This document shows, piece by piece, positions 17,011-25,678 of a DNA stretch of 64,000 bases. Origin of the DNA: Flexivirga oryzae (GTDB lineage: Bacteria > Actinomycetota > Actinomycetes > Actinomycetales > Dermatophilaceae); assembly GCF_014190805.1 (NCBI RefSeq), contig NZ_JACHVQ010000006.1:1-64000 (forward strand), in the 5' to 3' direction. The notes below the pieces were generated by a model. That model was not told the origin of the DNA, did not search any database, and worked only from the letters and a program-made list of their open reading frames with translations. Each line of letters opens with the position of its first letter. The first letter of the stretch is position 1. The position numbers and the translations under genes are program-made.

Positions 17011-18110
17011 GATGCGGCCGAATCCCCTTGCTGGTCAGCTCGTTTCGTTCGCCGATGACCACCAGTAACACCGCGCGTGGCACGGCCCAGGAACGCGAGC
17101 AGCTCCCGGGTGACCAGCGCCGGGTCCTCCAGCGGCAGCACGTGGCCGGCCCGCTTGACGACCACGAGTTCCGCACCCGGCAGCGCCTGCGCCAGCTCCT
17201 CGCCGTGACTGATCGGCGTGATGCGGTCACGGGTGCCGTGCAGGATGAGCACCTCGATCCCCGCGAACTTGGCCACGATCGCCCGCCGGTCGTGCTCCAT
17301 CAGCGCCGGCAGGAACGCGCCGATCACGTGCAGCTTGGTCGCGAAGATCATCTCGGCGACCTCGCGGATCACCTCCCGCGGCACCGGTCCACCGAACGAA
17401 TAGCGGTGCACCAGAGCCGACTCCACGTTGCGACCGAGCAGTCGTGCGTTGTTGACCAGCTCCGGACTCCGACCCGCCCGCGTCACGGCGGCCGGCCCGA
17501 GCCGGTGCACGACGGATCCCAGCTGCTTGCCGAGCCCGAAGTTGACCTCGCCCAGGCCACCGGCGCTGGTGCTGACCAGTGCGACACCGACGATGCGCTC
17601 GCGGAACAGCTGCGGGCGTTCCTCGGCGAGCGCCATGATCGCCATACCGCCCATCGAGTGCCCGACCAGCACGACGGGGCCTTTCGGCGTGGTCTGCTCG
17701 ACGACGGCGGCGAGGTCCCGCCCCAGCTGGGCGATGGTGTATGACGCGTCGTCGCCCTCCCCGGAGCGCCCATGACCGCGCAGGTCGGGGACGACCACCC
17801 GATAGCCCGCCTCGTGGATCGCGGCGCGGTGCTGTGCCCAGAGCCTGCCGTTGTGGGCGTAGCCGTGCACCAGCACGACGGTGCTGGCGGCACCGTCGCA
17901 CTCGTCGACCTCGACGTACAGCGGCACACCGTCATCGGCCACCACGACCGTGCCGTCCGCCACGACCTGCGGATCCTCGCCGCCCGCCTCCAGGGCTGCC
18001 GCCTCCGCACGGCGTGCTCGCAGCACGCGGTCGGTCGCGACGCCCGCTGCGGTGGCGGCACCGGCGGCGGCCAGTCCGATGCCGAGCCCGATCAGGCCAC
18101 GTGACCTCAT
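17007..18110 (-). CDS. Alpha/beta-fold hydrolase with N-terminal membrane anchor
   Basis: The 367-residue protein begins with an Ala/Gly-rich hydrophobic segment (about residues 5-25) that may anchor it in the membrane. The alpha/beta hydrolase core follows, with oxyanion motif VHGYAHNGRLW, nucleophile elbow GHSMGG, acidic residue in HGTRDRITP and catalytic His in KRAGHVLPLEDP. All members of the Ser-Asp-His triad are therefore visible. It is coupled to alr and tsaE by 4-bp overlaps. Homologues occupy the same slot in many actinobacterial alr-tsaE clusters; the substrate is unknown. Confidence 0.85.
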   Translation of the reverse strand: MRSRGLIGLGIGLAAAGAATAAGVATDRVLRARRAEAAALEAGGEDPQVVADGTVVVADDGVPLYVEVDECDGAASTVVLVHGYAHNGRLWAQHRAAIHEAGYRVVVPDLRGHGRSGEGDDASYTIAQLGRDLAAVVEQTTPKGPVVLVGHSMGGMAIMALAEERPQLFRERIVGVALVSTSAGGLGEVNFGLGKQLGSVVHRLGPAAVTRAGRSPELVNNARLLGRNVESALVHRYSFGGPVPREVIREVAEMIFATKLHVIGAFLPALMEHDRRAIVAKFAGIEVLILHGTRDRITPISHGEELAQALPGAELVVVKRAGHVLPLEDPALVTRELLAFLGRATRGVTGGHRRTKRADQQGDSAAS

Positions 18111-19273
18111 GCGTCGGGTTCGCCGAGGTAGATGCGGGGCAGGCGGGTGCTCATCCGCGTCACGATCTCATAGCTGATCGTGCCGGTGGCCTCCGCCCAG
18201 TCCTGTGCCGTCGGCTCGCCATGGGCGCCGGTGCCGAAGAGGACGACCTCGTCGCCGGCCTGCACCGGCAGGTCGCCGACGTCGACGACGAACTGGTCCA
18301 TGCAGACCCGGCCGGCCACGGTGCAGCGTTGCCCGCCCACGAGGACGGGCCCCACCGAGGATGCGGCGCGCGGCACCCCGTCGGCGTACCCGCACGGCAC
18401 GTCGATCAGTGTCGTCTCACGCGGAGTGACATAGGTGAGCCCGTAGCTGACGCCTTGCCCTTGCGGAACCCTTTTGATGACAGTGACGTTCGCGGACACG
18501 GTCATCGCCGGGATCAGATCGAAGCGCGACGGTCCACCGATGTCGGGGACCGGGGACAGCCCGTAGACCGCCAGCCCGGGACGAACCATGTCGAAGGCGG
18601 CCTGCGGGGTGGTCAGGGTCGCGGCCGAGTTGGACATGTGCCGCACCTCGAGCGCGAAGCCGGCCCGCTCGCAGTCGCGCACCGCATCGGCGAACCTGAC
18701 CTGCTGCGCCTGGACCGTCGGGTGGTGCGGTGCGTCAGCAAACGCGAAGTGCGTGAAAACACCTGTGACACTGATGGTTCCGTCTGCCACGTGACGCGCG
18801 GCGGCGTCCACGAGCGCGGGCCAGTCGGGGCCGTAGGCCCCGTTCCGTGCAAGACCGGTGTCGACCTTCAGCTGGACGCGTGCGGTCTCACCGACCTCCC
18901 GCGCGGCCGCGGCGACGGCATCCAGCTCCCAGATCGCCGGCACCCCGACGTCGATGCGGTTCCGGATGGCGGCAGCGAAGTCGACCCCCGGCGCGTGCAG
19001 CCAGGTCAGCAGTGGGGCGGTCACGCCTGCCTCCCGGAGCGCGAGCGCCTCCTGCAGTTGCGCCACGCCGAGCCAGTGCGCACCACCACGCAGTGCGGCC
19101 CGGGCGCTGGGGACGAGTCCGTGTCCGTAGGCGTCGCCCTTGACGACCGCCATCACGGCAGCGTTGCCGGCGTGGCGCTGCAGCACTTCGACGTTGTGCA
19201 CGATGGCGTCGAGGTCGACGGTCACCCGCGCGGTGGCGGCGGCGCCGGTCAGGAGATTCGCTTGCTCAGTCAC
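18107..19273 (-). CDS. alr: Alanine racemase
   Basis: This PLP-dependent racemase of 388 residues supplies D-alanine for peptidoglycan. The PLP lysine is Lys45 in VVKGDAYGHG (most relatives have VVKADAYGHG), and the second catalytic base is Tyr277 in GVSYGLTY. The substrate-site segment RVCMDQ is present near residue 320. The start is GTG 19273; the longer frame enters nnr on the same strand. A 31-bp gap separates it from nnr. The glmS, alr and S66 carboxypeptidase genes together make this stretch rich in wall metabolism. Confidence 0.95.
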   Translation of the reverse strand: MTEQANLLTGAAATARVTVDLDAIVHNVEVLQRHAGNAAVMAVVKGDAYGHGLVPSARAALRGGAHWLGVAQLQEALALREAGVTAPLLTWLHAPGVDFAAAIRNRIDVGVPAIWELDAVAAAAREVGETARVQLKVDTGLARNGAYGPDWPALVDAAARHVADGTISVTGVFTHFAFADAPHHPTVQAQQVRFADAVRDCERAGFALEVRHMSNSAATLTTPQAAFDMVRPGLAVYGLSPVPDIGGPSRFDLIPAMTVSANVTVIKRVPQGQGVSYGLTYVTPRETTLIDVPCGYADGVPRAASSVGPVLVGGQRCTVAGRVCMDQFVVDVGDLPVQAGDEVVLFGTGAHGEPTAQDWAEATGTISYEIVTRMSTRLPRIYLGEPDA

Positions 19274-19304
19274 GAGGCAAGTGTGGCACTTCCGGGGACC
19301 GGCG

Positions 19305-20786
19305 TTATGCGGGGAGGCGGAGCAGGTGTGCGACCGTCCGGCCGAGCTCGTGGGCGACGTCCAGGGCACGGACCGGACCACCCGGGTTGGCCCGGTCGGC
19401 GGCGACTCCGTGCACCAGGGCGCCGAGCGCTCCGGCCGTCGCCGGGTCCTGCCCGGCGGCCAGCAGCGCACCGCAGATGCCGCCCAGCACGTCGCCCGCG
19501 CCGGCCGTGGCCAACCACGACGGACCGTCGGCCTGCGTGAACGTCGGGACACCCGACCCGCTCGGTGACACGACCGCGGTGACAGCCCCCTTGACGAGCA
19601 CGGTGCAGTGCAGCCGGTCGGCCACCTGCCGGGCGACGACCGTCGGCGCCTGCTGCACGGTTTCCTGCGACAGCTCGCCGCCGTCCGGACCGGGTATGCC
19701 GAGACGTGTTGCCAACCGCAGCAATTCACCGAGATGCGGCGTCAACAGGGTCGGCGCCGGTCGTGGCGCGTCCAGCAGGTCGAGCCCGCCGGCGTCGAGC
19801 AGCACCGGCAGCTCCGAGGCGAGCGCCTCCCGCGCGGCACGCAGCTGCTCCTCGGACGCAGCCTCGACGTCCAGTCCGGACCCGATCAGCCAGGCCTGCA
19901 CGCGGCCGACCCCGAAGACGGTCTCGGGCACGGCCTGCCGCAGCAGGTCGGTCGGCGCTTCGGGCCCGACATACCGGACCATCCCGACGCCCGCGGTCAT
20001 CGCCGCCGTGACCGACAGCACCGCGGCACCGGTGTAGTGCTCCCCTCCGGTGACGACCCCGAGCACACCACGGGAGTACTTGTCGTCGCCCGGCGCGGGC
20101 ACCGGCCACAGCCCGGTGACGTCCGTGTGCGAGAACCGTTGTACCGCAGGCGTTTCCGGATCGGGGACACCGATGTCGACAACGGTCAGCAGTCCAACAG
20201 CCTCCTCGGTCGCCGGCATGAGGTGCACCGGTTTCGCCAGGCTGAAGGTGACGGTCTCGTCGGCGTAGATCGCGTCGCTGCGCACCTCGCCCGCCGGGTC
20301 ACATCCGGACGGCAGGTCGACGGCGACCACCAGCGCGGCCTCGCTGATCAGGTCGGGCAGCCCGGCCAGATGCTCCGGCAGCCCGGGCCGCCCGCCGATG
20401 CCGAGGATCCCGTCGACGACCACGTCGGCCTCCGCCAGCGCCGCCACCACCCCGTCGGGTGCCGCGCCCGCGCGCCACTCCTCCACCGCCACCCCGGCCG
20501 ACTCGGCCGCCGCCAGCGCCTCCTCGTGGGTCCGCGGACCCACCAGCACCGCGACGACCTCTGCCGCCTCGGACGCCAGTGCCGCCGCGGCGTAGAGCGC
20601 GTCGCCGCCGTTATCTCCCCCACCCGCGAGGACCACCACCTGATCGGTGCCCTCCTCGGAGAGCCGCGCTGCGACGACGGCCGCGAGCCCGTCCGCCGCC
20701 CGCTGCATCAGCTCACCGTCGGGCAGCTGTGCCCGGACGGCGTCCTCGGCCGCTCGGACAGCCGGCACGTCATACGCACGAATCAC
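19305..20786 (-). CDS. nnr: Bifunctional NAD(P)H-hydrate epimerase / ADP-dependent dehydratase
   Basis: This fused repair enzyme (493 residues) restores damaged NADHX and NADPHX. The N-terminal epimerase domain shows GGGDNGGDALYAA and VVDGILGIG. The C-terminal dehydratase domain shows the ribokinase-like segments KYSRGVLGVVTGG, LTPHLGE and the catalytic loop ATAGAGDVLGG. GTG 20786 is preceded by AGGAG at good spacing, and the acpS stop lies just in front. The longer frame upstream is a shadow within acpS. Confidence 0.93.
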   Translation of the reverse strand: MIRAYDVPAVRAAEDAVRAQLPDGELMQRAADGLAAVVAARLSEEGTDQVVVLAGGGDNGGDALYAAAALASEAAEVVAVLVGPRTHEEALAAAESAGVAVEEWRAGAAPDGVVAALAEADVVVDGILGIGGRPGLPEHLAGLPDLISEAALVVAVDLPSGCDPAGEVRSDAIYADETVTFSLAKPVHLMPATEEAVGLLTVVDIGVPDPETPAVQRFSHTDVTGLWPVPAPGDDKYSRGVLGVVTGGEHYTGAAVLSVTAAMTAGVGMVRYVGPEAPTDLLRQAVPETVFGVGRVQAWLIGSGLDVEAASEEQLRAAREALASELPVLLDAGGLDLLDAPRPAPTLLTPHLGELLRLATRLGIPGPDGGELSQETVQQAPTVVARQVADRLHCTVLVKGAVTAVVSPSGSGVPTFTQADGPSWLATAGAGDVLGGICGALLAAGQDPATAGALGALVHGVAADRANPGGPVRALDVAHELGRTVAHLLRLPA

Positions 20787-20796
20787 GCTGTGTCTC

Positions 20797-21150
20797 CTAG
20801 TTCTCGGCCACCACGATGGCCGATGCGATGCCGGCGTCGTGCGAGATCGATAGGTGCAACGAGCGGATGCCGAGCTCCTCCACCCTCGCCCGCACCGACC
20901 CCTGCAGTTCCCAGGACGGTTTACCCACCCCGTCCTTGACGACCACGGCGTCGCGCCAGTGCAGCCCGACCGGCGCACCCAGCGCCTTGGCGAGCGCCTC
21001 CTTCGCCGCGAACCGGCCGGCCAGCGAGTTGGGCGGCAACGACCGCTCGGCCTCGACGAACAGTCGCTCGGCCAGCCGCGGTGTCGCCTCCAGCTTGGCC
21101 GTGAAGCGTGCCACGTCGACCACGTCGATGCCGACCCCGACGATACTCAC
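20797..21150 (-). CDS. acpS: Holo-[acyl-carrier-protein] synthase
   Basis: The 117-residue AcpS transfers 4'-phosphopantetheine from CoA to acyl carrier protein. The metal-binding motifs are visible: GVGIDVVDVARF at the N-terminus, with its Asp, and FAAKEALAKALG with its Glu. The C-terminal LHLSISHD is also typical. The start is GTG 21150 with GGAGTGG upstream. The size matches the type I trimeric family. It lies between glmS and nnr on the same strand; the intergenic repeat at 21186-21237 separates it from glmS. Confidence 0.95.
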   Translation of the reverse strand: MSIVGVGIDVVDVARFTAKLEATPRLAERLFVEAERSLPPNSLAGRFAAKEALAKALGAPVGLHWRDAVVVKDGVGKPSWELQGSVRARVEELGIRSLHLSISHDAGIASAIVVAEN

Positions 21151-21185
21151 TGTTCCACTCCGGTCACGATGCAGTGCGAAGAGCG

Positions 21186-21237
21186 GGGTCCCCGCGAAGT
21201 ATTCGGGGGAGCGAAGCGGAGGAGAAACTTCGTGGGG
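21186..21237. repeat. Intergenic palindromic repeat, copy 2
   Basis: This is the second copy of the element at 11671-11720, with arms CCCCGCGAAGT (21190-21200) and ACTTCGTGGGG (21227-21237). It lies 3 bp after the glmS stop on the glmS strand, where a stem-loop could act as a terminator or processing site between glmS and acpS. Confidence 0.7.
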
Positions 21238-21240
21238 TGC

Positions 21241-23094
21241 TCATTCCACCGTCACCGACTTGGCCAGGTTGCGCGGCTGGTCGACGTCCAGACCCTTGGC
21301 GTTGGCCAGCTCCATCGCGAACACCTGCAACGGCACCGCCGTCACCAGCGGCTGCAGCATCGGCGAGGTGCGCGGCACCCGGATGACCTCGTCCGCGAAC
21401 GGCTCGACCGCCGTGTCCCCGTCCTGCGCGAGGACGATCGTGCGCGCCCCGCGGGCGCGGATCTCCTGGATGTTGGAGACGACCTTGCCGTGCAGGCCGT
21501 GCGGGGTGTCCGGGCCGGGCACCACGATGAACACCGGCTGACCGGGCTCGATCAGGGCGATCGGGCCGTGCTTGAGCTCGCCGGCCGCGAAACCCTCGGC
21601 GTGGATGTAGGCGAGCTCCTTGAGTTTGAGCGCACCCTCCAGCGCGACGGGGAAGCCCACGTGCCGGCCGAGGAAGAGCACCGACCGGGTGTCGGCCATG
21701 AACCGCGCGATCTCCCGCACCCGTTCGAGGCGATCGAGCACCTCGGCGATGCGGTCGGGCGTCTCCTGCAACTCGGTGAGGACGACGCGGGTGTCGTCCG
21801 CATACGCCTCGCCACGCAGTTGGGCCAGGTAGAGGCCCAGCAGGTAGCACGCGGTGATCTGGGAGAGGAAGCCCTTGGTCGATGCGACGCCGATCTCCGG
21901 CCCGGCGTGCGTGTAGAGGACGCCGTCGGACTCCCGCGGGATCGTCGAGCCGTGGGTGTTGCAGATCGACAGGGTGAGCGCGCCGAGGTCGTGCGCGTGC
22001 TTGACCGCCATCAGCGTGTCCATGGTCTCGCCCGACTGGCTGATCGAGACGACCAGGGTGTGGTCGTTCGCGATGGGGTCGCAGTAGCGGAACTCGTGGG
22101 CGAGCGACACCTCCACCGGGATCCGGGTCCAGCGCTCGAGCGCGTATTTCGCGATCATCGCCGCGTATGCCGACGTGCCGCACGCGACGAACGTGATCCG
22201 GTCGACGCTGCGCAACTGCTCCTCGGAGATGCGCAACTCGTCCAGGACCAGCGCACCCGTCTCGTCCGTGCGCCCGAGCAGCGTGTCCGCGACGGCCTGC
22301 GGCTGCTCGTTGATCTCCTTCTCCATGAACCAGTCGAAGCCGCCCTTCTCGGCGGCCGCGGCGTCCCAGTCGACGTGGAAGGCCTTCCCCTGCGCGGGAT
22401 CGCCGTCGAAACCGATGACGTCCACCCGGTCCGGCGTGATCGTCACGATCTGGTCCTGCTCCAGCTCCAGCGCCTCGCGGGTGTAGCCGATGAAGGCCGC
22501 CACGTCGGACCCGAGGAAGTTCTCACCGTCGCCGAGCCCGACGACGAGGGGGCTGTTGCGGCGCGCGCCGACGACGACACCGGGCTGGTCGGCGTGCACG
22601 GCGAGCAGGGTGAAGGCACCCTCCAACCGGGCCACGACGGTCCGCATGGCGGCGGTCAGGTCGCCGTCGTAGGCCCGCGCCAGCAGGTGCGCGACCACCT
22701 CGGTGTCCGTCTCGGAGGCGAAGGCGACACCGTCCGCCGACAGTTCGGTGCGCAGCGCGTGGAAGTTCTCGATGATGCCGTTGTGGATCAGCGCCAGCTT
22801 GCCGTCCGGGCCGCCCAGGTGCGGGTGCGCGTTGGTGTCGGTCGGCCCGCCGTGCGTGGCCCAGCGGGTGTGCCCGATCGCCGTGCGCGACGCCGGCAGC
22901 GGGTGCGCGTCGATGTCCGCCAGCAGGTTCGCCAGCTTGCCGGCGCGCTTGCGGATCGCGATCGCGTCGTCGGCGACGAGCGCGATGCCCGCGGAGTCGT
23001 ACCCGCGGTATTCGAGCCTGGCGAGGCCCTCCATCACGACGCCCTGGGCCCGGGAGCTCACGGTGGGGCCGACATACCCGACGATTCCGCACAT
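21241..23094 (-). CDS. glmS: Glutamine--fructose-6-phosphate aminotransferase (isomerizing)
   Basis: The 617-residue enzyme makes glucosamine 6-phosphate from fructose 6-phosphate and glutamine, the first step towards UDP-GlcNAc and wall synthesis. The N-terminal class II glutaminase uses Cys2 (MCGIVGYVG), with the RG and NGIIENF loops. Two SIS isomerase domains follow, shown by VACGTSAYAA, SISQSGETMDT and FLGRHVGFPVALEGALKLKE. The C-terminal DQPRNLAKSVTVE ending is standard. It is the first gene of the minus-strand cluster that ends in tsaD. Confidence 0.97.
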   Translation of the reverse strand: MCGIVGYVGPTVSSRAQGVVMEGLARLEYRGYDSAGIALVADDAIAIRKRAGKLANLLADIDAHPLPASRTAIGHTRWATHGGPTDTNAHPHLGGPDGKLALIHNGIIENFHALRTELSADGVAFASETDTEVVAHLLARAYDGDLTAAMRTVVARLEGAFTLLAVHADQPGVVVGARRNSPLVVGLGDGENFLGSDVAAFIGYTREALELEQDQIVTITPDRVDVIGFDGDPAQGKAFHVDWDAAAAEKGGFDWFMEKEINEQPQAVADTLLGRTDETGALVLDELRISEEQLRSVDRITFVACGTSAYAAMIAKYALERWTRIPVEVSLAHEFRYCDPIANDHTLVVSISQSGETMDTLMAVKHAHDLGALTLSICNTHGSTIPRESDGVLYTHAGPEIGVASTKGFLSQITACYLLGLYLAQLRGEAYADDTRVVLTELQETPDRIAEVLDRLERVREIARFMADTRSVLFLGRHVGFPVALEGALKLKELAYIHAEGFAAGELKHGPIALIEPGQPVFIVVPGPDTPHGLHGKVVSNIQEIRARGARTIVLAQDGDTAVEPFADEVIRVPRTSPMLQPLVTAVPLQVFAMELANAKGLDVDQPRNLAKSVTVE

Positions 23095-23192
23095 GCAGGC
23101 AATTCAACCCGATCGGCCCCCGCCGGGCCGGACCCGACCCGCCGAACCGGCACCCGGAGCACGTCGCGGCGCGGGTCGTGGACAATGGCCCG

Positions 23193-24146
23193 GTGACTCG
23201 CAGCCGCACGTCCGTCCTCTCGCCCTACCTCGAGTTCGACCGCACGGCATGGTCGGGCCTGCGGGACTCGCACCCGATGAGCCTCACGGCCGACGACATC
23301 CGGCGACTGCGCAGCACCGGCGACCGGCTCGACATACCGGAGGTCGAGGAGATCTATCTGCCGCTGTCCCGGCTGCTCAACATCTACGTCGGGGCCACCG
23401 GCCGGCTGCACCGCGTCACCACCGACTTCCTCGGCGAGCGGCCGGCACGGACCCCGTTCGTGATCGGTATCGCCGGCTCGGTCGCGGTCGGCAAGTCGAC
23501 GACCGCCCGCATCCTGCGGGAGTTGCTCGGGCGCTGGCCGGGGACGCCGCGTGTCGAACTGGTCACCACCGACGGGTTCCTCTTCCCCAACGCGGAGCTG
23601 GAGCGCCGCGACCTGCTGGAGCGCAAGGGGTTCCCGGAGTCGTACGACCGCCGCAAGCTGCTGCGCTTCCTCACCGAGGTGAAGTCGGGGTCGGAGGTCG
23701 TCAGCGCGCCGGTCTACTCGCACCTCACCTACGACATCGTGCCGGGTGGGCGGATCGAGCTGCACCAGCCGGACGTGCTGATCGTCGAGGGCCTGAACGT
23801 GCTGCAACCGTCGGCGCACACCGCTGACCAGCGCGGCACCCTGGCGGTGTCGGACTTCTTCGACTTCTCGGTCTACGTGGACGCCCGCGAGGACCACATC
23901 AAGCAGTGGTATGTCGAACGCTTCCTGCGCTGGCGGGAGACGGCGTTCGCCGACCCGGACGCCTACTTCCACCGCTACGCGGAGCTCACCGACGAGCAGG
24001 CCGTCGCCCGGGCCGGGCAGATCTGGGACACGATCAACGGCCCGAACCTGGAGCAGAACGTCGCACCGACCCGTAGCCGGGCGACGCTGGTGCTGCGCAA
24101 GGATTCCAGCCACCACGTGACGCGGGTGCGGCTACGGAAGGTATGA
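23193..24146 (+). CDS. coaA: Type I pantothenate kinase
   Basis: CoaA phosphorylates pantothenate, the committed step of CoA synthesis. It has the Walker A motif GSVAVGKSTTA, the segment TTDGFLFPN after the P-loop strand, and the substrate lid region SYDRRKLLRFL. The C-terminal half has VEGLNVLQ and the family ending HHVTRVRLRKV. GTG 23193 gives 317 residues, matching relatives of about 312; GTG 23178, five codons upstream, is also possible and neither has a clear ribosome-binding site. It is divergent from glmS, and the 98-bp spacer must hold both promoters. Confidence 0.95.
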   Translation: MTRSRTSVLSPYLEFDRTAWSGLRDSHPMSLTADDIRRLRSTGDRLDIPEVEEIYLPLSRLLNIYVGATGRLHRVTTDFLGERPARTPFVIGIAGSVAVGKSTTARILRELLGRWPGTPRVELVTTDGFLFPNAELERRDLLERKGFPESYDRRKLLRFLTEVKSGSEVVSAPVYSHLTYDIVPGGRIELHQPDVLIVEGLNVLQPSAHTADQRGTLAVSDFFDFSVYVDAREDHIKQWYVERFLRWRETAFADPDAYFHRYAELTDEQAVARAGQIWDTINGPNLEQNVAPTRSRATLVLRKDSSHHVTRVRLRKV

Positions 24147-24153
24147 CGCGGGC

Positions 24154-24555
24154 TCAGCGCCGGTGTTTCGGCGGACCCGCGTCCTCGACCTCGTCCGGGT
24201 CCTCGTCGTCCTCGTCGAACATGTGCTCCACGTCGTCGACCGACATGGTGTCCTCGTCGTCGACGTCGGGGTCGTCGTACTCGGCCTCGGTGCGGCGAGC
24301 GCGCGCCCACAGCAGCAGCCAGAGGCCGGCGAAGACGGCGGCGACGACCAGTGCCAGCAGGATGCCGCCGAACACCTGGTAGAGCAGGTGCGAGACACCG
24401 TTGGCCGGGACCGAACCCTTGTCCTCGTTGTTGAAGGTCGGCGCCTGGGAGTCTCCCCAGGCGGCGCCGAGTGCCCCACCGACACCGATGAGCACCACCG
24501 CGACGACCCAGTAGGCCGCCACGAACCAGCGCTTGTGCAGGAGCATGGTGCCCAA
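24154..24555 (-). CDS. Two-helix membrane protein with acidic tail
   Basis: The 133-residue protein has two membrane segments (about residues 10-31 and 62-84) separated by a short loop containing DSQAPTFNNED. It ends in a strongly acidic cytoplasmic tail (DDPDVDDEDTMSVDD, DEDDEDPDEVED). An internal ATG three codons further in (MLLHKRW) is an equally good start. I recognise no family. It converges on coaA with a 7-bp gap and is followed on its own strand by no related gene. Confidence 0.7.
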   Translation of the reverse strand: MGTMLLHKRWFVAAYWVVAVVLIGVGGALGAAWGDSQAPTFNNEDKGSVPANGVSHLLYQVFGGILLALVVAAVFAGLWLLLWARARRTEAEYDDPDVDDEDTMSVDDVEHMFDEDDEDPDEVEDAGPPKHRR

Positions 24556-24612
24556 AATAGCCCGTCGGTCGGCCGGGGACCGTGCAGCCCCGGCGTCGGC
24601 GATTCGATCCGT

Positions 24613-25422
24613 CTAGTACCAGCCGGTGGCCTGGGAGTGGCCCCACGCACCGCACGGCGACCCGTAGGTCGACCGGATGTAGCCCAGACCCCAGCGGATC
24701 TGCGTCGCCGGGTTGGTGCGCCAGTCGGCGCCGGCGCTGGCCATCTTGTAACCGGGCAGCGACTGCGGGATGCCGTAGGCGCCGGAGGACGGGTTGGCGG
24801 CGTAGACGTTCCAGCCGGACTCGCGATTCCAGAGGCTGATCAGGCAGCCCATCTGGTCCTGGCCCCAGCCGTAGGAGCCGAGCATCGCCGAGGCGATCGT
24901 CTGCGGGCTGCCGCCGTAGCTCGGGGCGCTGCTGCGTGACGTGGCCGGCGGGGTCGCGCGCTTGGCAGCGGCCGCCTTGGCCGCAGCGGCCTTCGCGGCT
25001 GCCTTCTTCGCGGCGGCCTTCTTGGCCGCGTCGGCCTTGACCGCCGCCTTGGCGCTGGCCGCCGCCTTCGAACGCAACTTCGCGGCCGAGGTCGCACGGG
25101 CCGCGACGGCCGACTTCGTCCTGGCGTCGGCGGCCGCTCGCGCGTTGACCGCTCGGTTGGCGGCGGCGACCTGTGCCTGCGAGTTGGTGGCGACGGCCGC
25201 GTTCGCGGCCTGCAACGCGGTCGAGGTCTGAGCGGGCGCGCCGAGCGCGATGTTGGCCCGGGCGGTGCCGGCGACGCTGGCACTCGCGCTGGCCGCGGTC
25301 GAGTATGCCGCCGCAGCGACCGAGACCGAGGAGATCGCGGCTGTTGCTGCTACCGCTGGCCGACGAAGTGCGTGGATACCGGTGTCGCGACGGGCGCGGT
25401 GACGTCCCATGGGACGAGACAT
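24613..25422 (-). CDS. Secreted lysozyme/transglycosylase-like protein with Ala/Lys-rich region
   Basis: The 269-residue protein has a basic N-terminus and a hydrophobic segment at about residues 23-45 (signal peptide or anchor). A long low-complexity region of Ala, Lys and Arg (about 75-165) probably binds the wall. The C-terminal catalytic domain starts near 170, with ASAMLGSYGWG, the acidic NRESGWNVYAANPSSGAYG characteristic of lysozyme-like folds, and the Trp-rich end WGHSQATGWY. This arrangement is common in actinobacterial resuscitation or cell-separation proteins. The enzyme class, lytic transglycosylase or muramidase, cannot be told from sequence. A perfect hairpin lies about 60 bp upstream. 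Confidence 0.82.
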   Translation of the reverse strand: MSRPMGRHRARRDTGIHALRRPAVAATAAISSVSVAAAAYSTAASASASVAGTARANIALGAPAQTSTALQAANAAVATNSQAQVAAANRAVNARAAADARTKSAVAARATSAAKLRSKAAASAKAAVKADAAKKAAAKKAAAKAAAAKAAAAKRATPPATSRSSAPSYGGSPQTIASAMLGSYGWGQDQMGCLISLWNRESGWNVYAANPSSGAYGIPQSLPGYKMASAGADWRTNPATQIRWGLGYIRSTYGSPCGAWGHSQATGWY

Positions 25423-25483
25423 GGAGCAGCAGCCTTTCGGGGGAAGACATGGCTGACGCGCCCAAGTGGGCCCCGGCAGACTG

Positions 25484-25513
25484 ATGCGACAGGATTTCGG
25501 GGTCCTGTCGCAT
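25484..25513 (-). promoter_or_regulatory. Perfect 11-bp hairpin in the leader of the lysozyme-like gene
   Basis: ATGCGACAGGA and its exact complement TCCTGTCGCAT enclose an 8-base loop. Read on the gene strand it lies about 60 bases before the start codon. There is no T-tract, so it is more likely an operator, an RNA-stability element or an attenuating leader than a simple terminator. Two GGTAACG sequences lie further upstream on the same strand, at about 25570 and 25597. Confidence 0.5.
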
Positions 25514-25678
25514 GCACCGCCGCGCTCACGCGGCTCCTGCGAGCCACCTTCGTCGAGCGCGTCGGCACGTACGTTACCCGAAGTTCGGACCCCAGCGTTA
25601 CCGAACCGAGATATTCGTATGGGAAATTTTGCGGTGCGAGACGACTCCTGGCGGAATGTTGCGCCCCGATCGGCGGAA

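Noticed and set aside
20854..23196. 780-codon plus-strand frame
   Set aside because: It is antisense to acpS and glmS, both certain genes.
25423..25678. c-di-AMP (ydaO-type) riboswitch upstream of the lysozyme-like gene
   Set aside because: This was expected from gene type, but the conserved core sequences of that riboswitch are not visible; only a simple perfect hairpin is present.
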